Assembly: GCF_025147485.1 (NCBI RefSeq)
Contig: NZ_CP102263.1
Coordinates: 2,865,501 to 2,929,500, forward strand
Direction: 5' to 3'
DNA from: Bacteroides uniformis
GTDB lineage: Bacteria; Bacteroidota; Bacteroidia; Bacteroidales; Bacteroidaceae
DNA length: 64,000 nt
Numbering within the stretch: the stretch's first letter is position 1; each line of letters opens with the position of its first letter. Both the position numbers and the translations under genes were made by a program. Below the pieces are notes generated by a model. The model saw only the letters and a program-made list of their open reading frames with translations. It was not told the origin of the DNA and did no database searches. This document shows, in pieces, positions 55,399 to 64,000 of this stretch.

Positions 55399-56295
55399 AT
55401 GGAGACGGAAGAAACAGTGAAGGAAGAGTGTGTTGCTATGAGTAAAACAAAACGTATTTGGCTGGCATTCGTTGATATAGTACTGTTTACTGTACTTTTT
55501 ATGATTTTTCTGTTTTTGTTTGCCATACCTTTTGCGATTGCTTTCCCTGAGTTGAAGACACAAGCTGGTGGGATGAGCGTCTATTTAATGATGTTGAATG
55601 AAGTCTTGATGTTGGCCAGTGGGCTTATTGCCGCTTGTATGGTGCTGGGCTTTAGGAAGCTTCCTTTTTCGGGCTTGGGCTTGTCTTTGAAGGGATGGGG
55701 TAGAAGCCTGCTGAACGGAGCTTTGTTTGTCGTGTTCTTGTATGCAGTTGGTTTTGGCTTGTCTTTATTGTTGGGGGCTGTGGAAGTGGCAGGGGTCTTG
55801 TTTTCTCCCATTTCGTTGTTGTCGAGTCTTTTGCTTTATTTTTTAGTGGCAGTTACGGAAGAAGTTATTGGACGCGGTTTCATTTTAGGGCGTATGCTGG
55901 ATGGAGGCGTCAATAAGTTTGTGGCATTGCTTATCTCTGCGGTGTTATTTTCGTTGATGCATCTTTTCAATCCCAGCTTTGCCTTCGTCCCGTTTTTGAA
56001 TATCATGCTGGCGGGTTGTTTCTTGGGAGCTTCCTATATATACACGCGTAACCTCTGTTTCCCCATTGCCTTGCATTGGTTCTGGAACTGGATTCAAGGT
56101 TCTGTTTTGGGATATAAAGTCAGTGGAAATGAATTTAGCAATAAGAATCTGCTGATTCTTCACTTTCCGGAAGAAAATCTGATAAATGGAGGAACTTTCG
56201 GGTTCGAAGGCTCTATTCTGTGTTCACTACTTTTAGTGCTTGGTACAGTAATTATCTTAAGACACTATTATAAGGGATTAGTGATTAGGGATTAA
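55399..56295 (+). CDS. CPBP-family intramembrane protease
   Basis: This is a membrane protein of about 298 residues with roughly eight hydrophobic segments and the Abi/CPBP catalytic motifs: EEVIGRGFIL (paired Glu and Arg), LFSLMHLFNP (His) and NLCFPIALHWFWN (His). In eukaryotes this fold cleaves prenylated proteins; in bacteria the substrates are mostly unknown. Its last codons lie inside a palindrome shared with the end of tex. Confidence 0.85.
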   Translation: METEETVKEECVAMSKTKRIWLAFVDIVLFTVLFMIFLFLFAIPFAIAFPELKTQAGGMSVYLMMLNEVLMLASGLIAACMVLGFRKLPFSGLGLSLKGWGRSLLNGALFVVFLYAVGFGLSLLLGAVEVAGVLFSPISLLSSLLLYFLVAVTEEVIGRGFILGRMLDGGVNKFVALLISAVLFSLMHLFNPSFAFVPFLNIMLAGCFLGASYIYTRNLCFPIALHWFWNWIQGSVLGYKVSGNEFSNKNLLILHFPEENLINGGTFGFEGSILCSLLLVLGTVIILRHYYKGLVIRD

Positions 56296-56365
56296 TGATT
56301 AATGATTAATGATTAATACGGAAACCATTAACCACTAACCATTAATCACTAATCCCTAATCACTA
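56279..56365. repeat. Inverted repeat of GTGATTAGGGATTAAT units between convergent genes
   Basis: Arms of about 25 bp match with a few mismatches, and the left arm contains three copies of ATGATTA. It spans the ends of both the CPBP and tex genes and probably acts as a bidirectional terminator. Confidence 0.65.
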
Positions 56366-58498
56366 ATTCTGTTCCACTCCTTTCATTGTCAGCTGTATGC
56401 GTTTCCGGTCCATATCTATGCTGAGTACCTTTACGCGTATATGTTGATGAATGGACACTACTTCATTAGGGTCTGATATGAATCTGTCGGCGAGTTGGGA
56501 GAGGTGTACCAGTCCGTTTTCCTTGATGCCTATATCGACAAATGCGCCGAAGTTGGTGATGTTTCCTACGATGCCGGGCAATTCCATGCCTTCGCGCAGG
56601 TCGCTGATGGTGCGCACGTTCTTATCAAATTCAAATATTTTTATCGGTCCGCGTGGGTCACGTCCGGGCTTGTCCAGCTCTTGCAGGATGTCTTTCAGTG
56701 TCGGCATGCCCACGGTGGGGGAGAGGTAGCGTTCCGGATTAATCTTCAGACGCAGCTCCCGGTTGGCTATCAGCTCGGCTACGCTGCAACCCAAGTCCTT
56801 TGCCATTTGTTCTACGATGCAATAGCTTTCCGGGTGTACGGCAGTATTGTCCAGCGGATTCTTTGCCTGCGGAATGCGTAGGAAGCCGGCACATTGCTCA
56901 AACGCCTTGGCACCCATACGAGGTACTTTCATCAGTTCCTTGCGCGAGGTGAAGGCACCGTTTTCGGCGCGATAGTTCACAATGTTCTGTGCCAGTTGCG
57001 GACCCAATCCCGAGATGTAGGTCAGTAGATGGCTGCTTGCGGTGTTCAGGTTGACACCTACCAAGTTTACACAGTTTTCTACGGTCTGGTCCAGTGATTT
57101 TTTCAGCTTGGTTTGGTCCACATCATGCTGGTATTGCCCCACACCAATAGATTTCGGGTCAATCTTTACCAACTCTGCCAGCGGGTCCATCAGTCGTCTG
57201 CCTATGGACACAGCACCGCGTACGGTGACGTCGTAGTCGGGAAACTCGTCCCGTGCAATTTTAGAGGCCGAATAGATGGAAGCTCCCTGCTCGCTGACGA
57301 TGAATATCTGTATGTCGCGGTTGAAGCGCTGATGTTTCAAGAACTCCTCCGTCTCGCGGCTGGCAGTTCCGTTACCTATGGCTACGGCATCTATCTTATA
57401 AGACTCTATCATCATTTGCAGCTTGGCAAATGCCTCTTTCTGCTTGCTGACCGGAGGGTGGGGGTAGATGTTCTCATTGTGGAGCAGATTTCCTTGTGCA
57501 TCGAGGCACACAACTTTACAACCCGTACGAAATCCGGGGTCTATACCCATCACACGCTTTTGCCCCAGTGGTGAAGCCAGCAACAACTGACGGAGGTTTT
57601 CGGCAAATACCTTGATGGCTTCCTCATCAGCACGTTCCTTACTTTGCGTGGCAAATTCCGTCTCTATGGATGGCTTCAATAGGCGTTTGTAGGAATCCTG
57701 CACGGCTTCTGCCACTTGCTGTCCGCAGGGGTTGTTGCTCCGCACGAATTGGCGTTCCAGCCGTTCCACGCACTCCTCATCGTCCGGGCTGATGCTGACT
57801 TTCAGCAGGCCTTCCGCTTCGGCACGCCGGATGGCGAGCAGGCGGTGGGAGTTGCATCGCTTCAACGATTCGGAGCAGTCGAAGTAGTCACGGTATTTGG
57901 TCGCTTCCTCTTCTTTGCCTTTCACTACTTTGGCGGTCAGTATGCCTTGGCGGGCAAATGCGTTGCGCACGCTGTTTCGGGCACGTTCGTCTTCGCTAAC
58001 ATGCTCGGCTATGATGTCACGGGCACCTTTCAGTGCATCTTCCACGTTCTTCACGTCTCCTTTCACGTAATTGGCGGCGCGTTCCTCCGGATGAGGATCA
58101 CGTTGCAGCATCAGCAGGGTGGCGAGGGGTTCCAGTCCTTTTTGACGGGCTGCTTCGGCACGTGTTTTCCGTTTGGGCTTGTAGGGGAGGTAGATGTCCT
58201 CCAGTAGGGTATTGTCCCAAGTCTCCTCGATGCGCTTCTGAAGTTCGGCGGTCAGTTTACCTTGTTCCTGTATGGTGTTCAGGATGGTTTCTTTACGTTT
58301 GGCGATTTCGTTCAGCTTTTCGTAGTGGGTCTTTATGGATTCAATCTGCACTTCGTCCAGTCCTCCCGTCACTTCTTTTCGGTAGCGGCTGATGAAGGGG
58401 ATGGTGGCACCATCGTTCAGCAATCCGAGGGTCTGTACTATTTGTTTCTCTGATATGCCGAGGGCGGCAGATATCATGCGGTGGAAATGTTGTATCAT
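56363..58498 (-). CDS. tex: Tex RNA-binding transcription accessory protein
   Basis: This 711-residue protein has the Tex layout: N-terminal helical domain with TIPFISRYRKEVTGGLDE, a YqgF-like domain (VMGIDPGFRTGCKVVCLD), helix-hairpin-helix motifs (ISGLGPQLAQNIVNYRAENG) and a C-terminal S1 RNA-binding domain (LPGIVGNITNFGAFVDIGI). It binds RNA and influences transcription. The minus-strand TACTTTTG at 58526-58533 is its likely promoter. Confidence 0.95.
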   Translation of the reverse strand: MIQHFHRMISAALGISEKQIVQTLGLLNDGATIPFISRYRKEVTGGLDEVQIESIKTHYEKLNEIAKRKETILNTIQEQGKLTAELQKRIEETWDNTLLEDIYLPYKPKRKTRAEAARQKGLEPLATLLMLQRDPHPEERAANYVKGDVKNVEDALKGARDIIAEHVSEDERARNSVRNAFARQGILTAKVVKGKEEEATKYRDYFDCSESLKRCNSHRLLAIRRAEAEGLLKVSISPDDEECVERLERQFVRSNNPCGQQVAEAVQDSYKRLLKPSIETEFATQSKERADEEAIKVFAENLRQLLLASPLGQKRVMGIDPGFRTGCKVVCLDAQGNLLHNENIYPHPPVSKQKEAFAKLQMMIESYKIDAVAIGNGTASRETEEFLKHQRFNRDIQIFIVSEQGASIYSASKIARDEFPDYDVTVRGAVSIGRRLMDPLAELVKIDPKSIGVGQYQHDVDQTKLKKSLDQTVENCVNLVGVNLNTASSHLLTYISGLGPQLAQNIVNYRAENGAFTSRKELMKVPRMGAKAFEQCAGFLRIPQAKNPLDNTAVHPESYCIVEQMAKDLGCSVAELIANRELRLKINPERYLSPTVGMPTLKDILQELDKPGRDPRGPIKIFEFDKNVRTISDLREGMELPGIVGNITNFGAFVDIGIKENGLVHLSQLADRFISDPNEVVSIHQHIRVKVLSIDMDRKRIQLTMKGVEQN

Positions 58499-58525
58499 CG
58501 GTTCTCTCTTTTTATAATGGATGCC

Positions 58526-58533
58526 AAAAGTAC
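58526..58533 (-). promoter_or_regulatory. Likely tex promoter (-7 box)
   Basis: The minus strand reads TACTTTTG, 28 nt before the tex ATG. GTACGAAAA occurs twice nearby (58531 and 58549). Confidence 0.45.
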
Positions 58534-58630
58534 GAAAAACAATCGTCGTACGAAAATAAACCCCATATTCTTGGAAAAATCATTTATTATTGCGAAGTTT
58601 GTCAACTATAACGAACTAATAAACAATAAT

Positions 58631-59194
58631 ATGGAAGAAGCTAAAGGTCAATCGATTTTAGATAAAATGCTCACTACATTTATCAATACGTTAGTGAAAG
58701 CAGCCGAAAATGAGGCTCAAACACATTTCGGCAAAAACCTTGAGGAGGTATTGAAGCATTTCATGGCAAAAGTGAATAGCGATTTTGAAAAACAATGCCT
58801 GCTTTGGTATTTTACAAAAAAAGGTCAAACTATGACCGTGTCGTCAGAAGTCTTTGAGCGGATTGCGAAAGCGGCTGTTGCCTCGCGTGCGGCAAGCGAG
58901 AAGCTGTTTCATGGCCCACAGAAGGTAATCATTAAAGGAAAGGTCTATTATTCCCAAACCATTTCTTTCTATGAGAATGATGAATTTGATTATGCCTTGG
59001 GCTGTGCGACAATCTTCTTTGATGAGGAGGGCGTTCCCGTAGGCCTGAAGGATATTTATGACTTTAACGAAGCAAAACATCGTGATACCAATGCCGAGAG
59101 TGACACCACATTTATGGCTAAATTTGAAAAAGCAAATTTAGCAAAGTCCTACGCCATACTTTATGGCATTAATGACTATGACCTTCATGACTGA
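58631..59194 (+). CDS. Conserved-looking protein of unknown function
   Basis: This is a 187-residue soluble protein with no signal peptide. I do not recognise the family. The N-terminal third is helical (ILDKMLTTFINTLVKAAENEAQ) and the rest is mixed, with YYSQTISFYENDEFDYALG. ATG 58631 is chosen; the frame extends upstream but without a better start. It overlaps the sensor kinase gene by 8 nt, so the two are translated together and may work together. Confidence 0.6.
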   Translation: MEEAKGQSILDKMLTTFINTLVKAAENEAQTHFGKNLEEVLKHFMAKVNSDFEKQCLLWYFTKKGQTMTVSSEVFERIAKAAVASRAASEKLFHGPQKVIIKGKVYYSQTISFYENDEFDYALGCATIFFDEEGVPVGLKDIYDFNEAKHRDTNAESDTTFMAKFEKANLAKSYAILYGINDYDLHD

Positions 59195-61097
59195 TGTGTT
59201 TCGTACCATATCGTCATGTATCATAGCATTATTCTGCTGTCTGTTACCAGTGTTCTCTATTACGGGGGAGCATCCGATACTGATTATCAGTTCCTATAAC
59301 CCGGATGCTGGCCGTACTTCCGGCAACATCTCAGACTTTATGGAGGAGTTCCAACGCCTGGGCGGGACAAACACCATCGCATTGGAAAACATGAACTGCA
59401 AAAGCTTCTCCGAATCTCCCCTTTGGGAACGGAGGATGGTGGAGCTATTGTCCAAATACCAGGGCGATAACAGTCCGGCGCTGACCGTCCTTATTGGGCA
59501 GGAGGCTTGGGCTGCCTATCTTTCTCTGCCCGACTCTATACGCGGCAATACTCCGGTCGTAAGTGCATTGTCCAGCCGTAACGCCATATTGTTGCCGGGC
59601 GATACGGTCGACTTAAAGACCTGGATGCCCGAATCCGTCGACTTCTTCACGGATTTCCCCAGTTCGCCTATCAAGGCTGGCTTCGTTTATGAGTATGATG
59701 TGGAGGCCAACATCAATATGATAAAGCAGATGTATCCCGGCACCAAGAATATCGCTTTTGTCTCAGACAACAGTTATGGCGGCGTTGCCATGCAAGCCTA
59801 TGTAGTGAAGGAGATGCAGAAGTTTCCGGAACTCAACCTGATTCTGCTGGACGGACGCGTCCATACCATATATACCATTTGTGACAGATTGCATGAGTTA
59901 CCGGAAAATACAGCTATATTGATGGGGACATGGCGTGTGGACATGAACGATGGTTACTTCATGCGGAATGCAACCTACGCCATGATGGAAGCAGCTCCCA
60001 CTTTGCCCACTTTCTCGCTCAGTTCCGTAGGCTTGGGATATTGGGCTGTGGCAGGTGTCGTTCCTGCCTACCGTGCTTTGGGCAAGGAGATGGCAAGACA
60101 GTCCTACCGCCTGCTGACCACCCCTCAGGATAGTGAGACCCATATGGAAATCATTCCGAATGAGACCATACTGGACGGTAAACTTGTGAAGGAAAAGAAA
60201 CGGAATATCACCGGCCTTCCGCAGCCGGTAAAGATGCTGAACGTAACCCCTTCTTTCTACGAACAGTACAAGTATCATATCTGGTCTGTCGGTGCTGTTC
60301 TGTTGGTGCTGTTGGGCGGTTTGTTCGTTTCCCTTTACTTTTATTATCATACAAAGAAGTTGAAGGATGAACTGGAGGTATCCGAGGGTGCCTTGCGCGA
60401 AGCAAAAGACCGTGCCGAAGAATCCAGCCGTCTGAAGAGTGCTTTCCTTGCCAATATGAGCCACGAAATCCGTACTCCATTGAATGCGATTGTGGGCTTC
60501 TCGGACGTGCTGTCTGCCGGAGGAGCCTCGGAAGAAGAACAGCGTGGCTATTTCGAGATTATTAGGACCAACTCTGATTTGCTGCTTCGGTTGATTAATG
60601 ACATATTGGATGTGTCCCGTTTGGAGGCCGACCGCGTCATCCTTTCTTTGGAGAGCTGCAATGTAGTGCAGATATGCCAGCAGGTAGTAGCTTCCGTGGC
60701 CCAGGCACGCAGGTCGACCAATCAATTCTTATTTGAGTGTGAACGTGAGGTAGTGGAGATGCGGACGGATGTGCAGCGTTTACAGCAGGTTGTGATAAAT
60801 CTGCTTTCCAATGCGGACAAGTTTACAAAAGAAGGTACGATAACCTTGAAGCTGGAGCCGGATACGGCGAGGAATGTTGCAGTATTCTCGGTGACTGACA
60901 CTGGTTGCGGCATTCCATTGGACAAACAGAAACGGGTGTTCGAACGTTTCGAGAAGCTGAACGAATATGTGCAGGGAACCGGCTTGGGCTTGTCCATCTG
61001 TAAGCTGACCGTTGAGAAGTGGGGCGGCGAGATTTGGATAGATCCTGCCTATACGGATGGAGCGCGGTTTATGTTTACCCATCCTATGAACTTATAA
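59187..61097 (+). CDS. Sensor histidine kinase with periplasmic ABC-substrate-binding-like domain
   Basis: This protein of about 636 residues has an N-terminal signal/membrane segment (SCIIALFCCLLPVFSI), a periplasmic region like ABC sugar/tripartite-sensor binding proteins (PILIISSYNPDAGRTSG, NIAFVSDNSYGG), a second membrane segment (near residue 370, VGAVLLVLLGGLFVSLYFYY), then HisKA (SHEIRTPLNAIVGFS) and HATPase (INLLSNADKFT, DTGCGIP, GTGLGLSI). No receiver domain is attached and no response regulator is adjacent. Four in-frame ATGs crowd the start; 59187 is chosen because it is closest to the hydrophobic segment. Confidence 0.88.
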   Translation: MTDVFRTISSCIIALFCCLLPVFSITGEHPILIISSYNPDAGRTSGNISDFMEEFQRLGGTNTIALENMNCKSFSESPLWERRMVELLSKYQGDNSPALTVLIGQEAWAAYLSLPDSIRGNTPVVSALSSRNAILLPGDTVDLKTWMPESVDFFTDFPSSPIKAGFVYEYDVEANINMIKQMYPGTKNIAFVSDNSYGGVAMQAYVVKEMQKFPELNLILLDGRVHTIYTICDRLHELPENTAILMGTWRVDMNDGYFMRNATYAMMEAAPTLPTFSLSSVGLGYWAVAGVVPAYRALGKEMARQSYRLLTTPQDSETHMEIIPNETILDGKLVKEKKRNITGLPQPVKMLNVTPSFYEQYKYHIWSVGAVLLVLLGGLFVSLYFYYHTKKLKDELEVSEGALREAKDRAEESSRLKSAFLANMSHEIRTPLNAIVGFSDVLSAGGASEEEQRGYFEIIRTNSDLLLRLINDILDVSRLEADRVILSLESCNVVQICQQVVASVAQARRSTNQFLFECEREVVEMRTDVQRLQQVVINLLSNADKFTKEGTITLKLEPDTARNVAVFSVTDTGCGIPLDKQKRVFERFEKLNEYVQGTGLGLSICKLTVEKWGGEIWIDPAYTDGARFMFTHPMNL

Positions 61098-61123
61098 GAA
61101 CCGACAAGAAATAAGGAAATATA

Positions 61124-62869
61124 ATGAAAAGATTTAGTTGTTTTTTTATCTGGATTTTTGTCCTGACAAGCATACTGCCTGCGCAGGAAAGAGAGGTGAA
61201 ACTGAAAGTCGTACAGACCAGTGATATACACGGCAACTACTATCCCTACGACTTTATACGCCGCCGGGAGGCAACCGGCAGTCTGGCACGTGTGCATGCT
61301 TTGGTGCAAAAAGAACGTGAGGCTTATGGCAAAAATCTGATTCTCTTGGACAATGGTGACATTCTGCAGGGACAGCCCACAGCCTATTATTATAATTACA
61401 TAGATACCGTTGCCCCTCATCTGGCAGCGGAGATGATGAATTTCATGGGGTATAATGCCGGCAATATGGGTAACCATGACGTAGAGACCGGCCGTACCGT
61501 TTTCGACCGTTGGGCAGGTGACTGCCGTTTTCCGATATTGGGTGCCAATATTGTGGATACTGCTACCGGAGAAACCAATTTCAAACCCTATGAGGTGCTG
61601 GAACGTGACGGAGTGAAAATTGTGGTTCTCGGTATGATAACTCCTGCCATCCCCGTATGGCTTTCAGAGAATCTGTGGAAAGGGCTGCGTTTCGACGATA
61701 TGGAGGAGACTGCCCGCAAATGGATGAAGATTATCCGTGAGCAGGAAAAGCCTGATTTGGTTATCGGTATGTTCCATGCCGGCCAGGATGCCCAGCTGAT
61801 GGGAGGCAAGTATCGCGAAAACGCTTCGGTGGAAGTGGCGTGCAACGTGCCGGGATTCGATATTGTCCTGATGGGGCACGACCATGCGCGCGAATGCAAG
61901 AGGGTGTACAACATAGCCGGTGACTCGGTACTGGTGATGGACCCTGCCAGCAACGGTGTCGTTGTGAGTAATGTGGATATAACCTTGAAACTGCGTGATG
62001 GTAAAGTTATAGACAAGAAGATAGACGGCATACTGTCCGATACGCAAGACTACGGCGTCAGCGAAGAGTTCATGCAACGCTTTGCCCCCGAAAATGAAGC
62101 TGTGCAGAATTTTGTTTCCAAGAAGATAGGTTCCTTTACCGAGACCATCTCCACACGTCCTGCCTATTTCGGCTCTTCCGCTTTTATAGACCTTATTCAT
62201 GAGTTGCAGTTGGCAATCAGCGGAGCGGATATTTCTTTTGCGGCTCCTTTGTCCTATGATACGGAAATCCGTAAAGGAGACATTTTTGTGAACGATATGT
62301 TCAATCTGTATAAGTACGAAAATATGCTTTACACCATGCGTCTGACGGGAAAGGAGATACGCGATGCCTTGGAGATGTCGTATGATTTGTGGACCAATCG
62401 GATGAAGTCTCCGGACGACCATATCCTTCTCTTCCGTGAGAAGCGCCGCGAAGGTGCTACGGATAGGGCCTCATTCAAGAATTTCAGCTTCAACTTCGAT
62501 TCTGCGGCGGGTATTATCTACACGGTGGATGTGACCAAGCCGGATGGCGAGAAGGTAACCATTCTCAGCATGGCAGACGGTACCCCGTTCGATATGGATA
62601 AAATGTATAAGGTAGCGGTGAATTCTTATCGCGGAAACGGTGGCGGCGAATTGCTGACAAAGGGGTCCGGCATCTCGCAGGATGAATTGAAGGAGCGCAT
62701 CATCCACTCTACGGATAAGGACTTACGCTATTATCTGATGCAGTACATTGAGCAGAAGAAGGTGATTGAACCGCGTGCGCTGAATCAGTGGAAGTTTATT
62801 CCCGAAGAATGGGCGGCTCCGGCTTCCAAGCGTGATTATGAGTTCTTGTTTGGCAAAGTTAAAGAATAA
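61124..62869 (+). CDS. Secreted 5'-nucleotidase/metallophosphatase
   Basis: This 581-residue protein has a signal peptide (MKRFSCFFIWIFVLTSILPA). It has a calcineurin-like metal site (TSDIHGNYYPYD, DNGDILQGQP, NMGNHDVE, GMFHAGQD, MGHDHARE) and a C-terminal 5_nucleotid_C domain that binds the base (NSYRGNGGGELL). UshA-type enzymes hydrolyse nucleotides in the periplasm. It begins 26 nt after the kinase gene. Confidence 0.92.
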   Translation: MKRFSCFFIWIFVLTSILPAQEREVKLKVVQTSDIHGNYYPYDFIRRREATGSLARVHALVQKEREAYGKNLILLDNGDILQGQPTAYYYNYIDTVAPHLAAEMMNFMGYNAGNMGNHDVETGRTVFDRWAGDCRFPILGANIVDTATGETNFKPYEVLERDGVKIVVLGMITPAIPVWLSENLWKGLRFDDMEETARKWMKIIREQEKPDLVIGMFHAGQDAQLMGGKYRENASVEVACNVPGFDIVLMGHDHARECKRVYNIAGDSVLVMDPASNGVVVSNVDITLKLRDGKVIDKKIDGILSDTQDYGVSEEFMQRFAPENEAVQNFVSKKIGSFTETISTRPAYFGSSAFIDLIHELQLAISGADISFAAPLSYDTEIRKGDIFVNDMFNLYKYENMLYTMRLTGKEIRDALEMSYDLWTNRMKSPDDHILLFREKRREGATDRASFKNFSFNFDSAAGIIYTVDVTKPDGEKVTILSMADGTPFDMDKMYKVAVNSYRGNGGGELLTKGSGISQDELKERIIHSTDKDLRYYLMQYIEQKKVIEPRALNQWKFIPEEWAAPASKRDYEFLFGKVKE

Positions 62870-62882
62870 TTCACTATCTTTG
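62849..62882 (+). promoter_or_regulatory. Promoter before the His-rich protein
   Basis: TTTG (62849-62852) and TATCTTTG (62875-62882) are 22 bp apart, overlapping the end of the nucleotidase gene. Start near 62889. Confidence 0.6.
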
Positions 62883-62908
62883 CGGCTCAAAATCTATAGT
62901 ATAAGTTT

Positions 62909-63253
62909 TTGGACGTGAAGCAGAAGAAAAAAATTATAGGTGCATTGAGCTTGCTGGTACTGTTTATCATGTACCAGGCAAGTATCACTGCGTTCACTCA
63001 CGTCCATTATGTGAATGGGGTGATGATAACGCACTCGCACCCTTTTCATGGCACACACTCTCACTCTCAGACTTCCCTTCTGGTTATCGGGCATCTGTCG
63101 GTATTCCACTCTTCCGGGGTGGATGTGTATGAGGTTCAGCACCCGATGCGTCCTTTGCTGTCCATGCTCAGAGCCAAACCGGCAACGCCTACTGTAAAGG
63201 GGGAAGTTATACGTACTCTTTCCCTTCGCGCTCCTCCCGCTCTTTTTTCATAG
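62909..63253 (+). CDS. Small His-rich membrane protein
   Basis: This 114-residue protein starts at TTG 62909 (a GTG at 62915 is the alternative). It has one hydrophobic segment (ALSLLVLFIMYQASITAF) followed by a His-rich stretch, HVHYVNGVMITHSHPFHGTH, and a mixed C-terminus. I do not recognise the family. The histidines suggest binding of a transition metal. It precedes a TonB-dependent receptor, so a joint role in metal or metal-complex uptake is plausible but unproved. Confidence 0.65.
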   Translation: MDVKQKKKIIGALSLLVLFIMYQASITAFTHVHYVNGVMITHSHPFHGTHSHSQTSLLVIGHLSVFHSSGVDVYEVQHPMRPLLSMLRAKPATPTVKGEVIRTLSLRAPPALFS

Positions 63254-63265
63254 TCATTAGGTTTA

Positions 63266-63305
63266 AAAACGCCTGGATTTTTTGCATGTAGATACCAGGT
63301 GTTTT
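63266..63305 (+). terminator. Hairpin between the His-rich gene and the receptor gene
   Basis: AAAACGCCTGG pairs with CCAGGTGTTTT (one G-U) around an 18-nt loop containing a T run. It may attenuate or end transcription ahead of the receptor. Confidence 0.5.
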
Positions 63306-63404
63306 AGTCTCGAATGTCCGGTATTTCAGTGAAAGAAGTGCGGTATGTCGGATTATTATCTTTTTTCAGACTTGAATTATTTTTTTATTTAGAGCGCTAA
63401 TTTG

Positions 63405-64000
63405 ATGAAACAATACATTTTGGCGTTGGTACTTGCAGTGGTAAGTGCCAGCGTAGCTTTTGCCGTAAATCCTATAAAGGAAGGCAATATGATTTCCGGC
63501 CATGTGATAGTGAAAGGTACGGAGGAAAATATACCGTATGCCACGGTTTTGATTATCGGCAGCGGTCAGGGAACGGTTTCCAATGAAGAAGGACAATTTG
63601 AGTTCCGCAAGCTTCCGGCGGGAAAATACAAGCTCCGTGTGTCTGCCGTGGGCTATAAGACCCAAGAGAAGGAAGTGACGGTGAGCAAGGACTTTACTGC
63701 CGTCATACATTTCCCGATGGAAGAGGAGAGTTTTATGACCGATGAAGTGGTGGTATCTGCCAACCGCAACGAGGTAAGCCGCAAGGCAGCTCCGGTAGTC
63801 GTGAATGTGATGAGTACCAAATTGTTCGAGATGGTCAACTCCACCGACCTTGCCAAGACACTGAACTACCAGTCGGGCTTGCGTGTGGAGAACAACTGCC
63901 AGAACTGTGGTTTCCCCCAGGTGCGCATCAATGGCTTGGAAGGTCCGTATTCGCAGATATTGATAAACAGCCGTCCCATCATCAGTGCATTGAGCGGTGT
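63405..64000 (+). CDS. TonB-dependent receptor (cut by the window edge)
   Basis: The first 198 codons of a receptor are present: signal peptide (MKQYILALVLAVVSASVAFA), a carboxypeptidase-regulatory-like domain (ISGHVIVKGTEENIPYATV, residues ~30-110), then a TonB plug start (TDEVVVSANRNEVSRKAAPV, LNYQSGLRVENN). An unusual CQNCGF follows in the plug, then QVRINGLEGPYSQILI. This pattern fits small-molecule receptors (metal complex or cofactor) rather than SusC. The rest lies outside the window. Confidence 0.9.
   Translation, partial: MKQYILALVLAVVSASVAFAVNPIKEGNMISGHVIVKGTEENIPYATVLIIGSGQGTVSNEEGQFEFRKLPAGKYKLRVSAVGYKTQEKEVTVSKDFTAVIHFPMEEESFMTDEVVVSANRNEVSRKAAPVVVNVMSTKLFEMVNSTDLAKTLNYQSGLRVENNCQNCGFPQVRINGLEGPYSQILINSRPIISALSG

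Overview
The window reads as a chromosomal segment of a gut Bacteroides or close Bacteroidales relative. The evidence is repeated TAnnTTTG promoter elements (the Bacteroides -7 box), weak Shine-Dalgarno sites, SusC/SusD-type proteins, BspA-like and PCMD proteins, an UpxY-type NusG homologue and a 6S-like RNA directly downstream of rplT. The species cannot be named from the sequence alone.

Region 1 (1-11.7 kb) holds the most unusual structure. Two copies of a four-gene surface operon (YjbH-like barrel protein, His/Gly-tailed lipoprotein, OmpA-type protein, terminator, second YjbH-like protein) lie head to head as inverted repeats of about 3.95 kb (1156-5113 and 7732-11660). The 2.6-kb spacer carries a complete tyrosine recombinase, a 109-bp palindrome, and one promoter with the first 89 codons of the first gene, facing the right copy. 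The left copy has no promoter and no 5' end; homology stops at a 22-bp repeat that is perfect in both copies. Inverting the spacer at that repeat would disconnect the right operon and rebuild a full-length gene in front of the left one. I infer a promoter-plus-N-terminus flip switch that selects between two versions of a surface complex.

Region 2 (11.7-25.4 kb) is mostly housekeeping: ruvX, def, a TPR protein, thrS-infC-rpmI-rplT, a 6S-like RNA, an iorA-iorB-paaK aryl-2-oxoacid operon on the minus strand, mltG, a TolB-like propeller protein and a decayed GH43 glycosidase.

Region 3 (25.7-32.2 kb) has a tRNA-Thr and a small polysaccharide-export cluster without glycosyltransferases: a FlaA1/CapD-like protein with a degenerate active site, a Wza-like SLBB protein, a Wzz-like protein, a short UpxY/NusG-like protein and a WbuC-like cupin.

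Region 4 (32.2-50.2 kb) is an AT-rich polysaccharide-utilisation-type locus: a divergent ROK regulator, a DUF4434 protein, a sugar MFS transporter, an AGE epimerase, SusC, SusD, a DUF4838 lipoprotein, a CBM9-like lipoprotein, a DUF5107-TPR protein and a tandem DUF4434 protein. No classical glycoside hydrolase is recognisable. The DUF4434 barrels share a pair of glutamates and are the best candidates for the catalytic parts.

Region 5 (50.2-64 kb) carries dnaJ-grpE, an ABC-F protein with only one complete composite ATP site, nested palindromes, a leucine-rich-repeat protein, a CPBP protease, tex, a small unknown protein, a sensor kinase followed by a 5'-nucleotidase, and a His-rich small protein ahead of a TonB-dependent receptor cut by the window edge. 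Family assignments come from motif recognition by eye; no database search was run.
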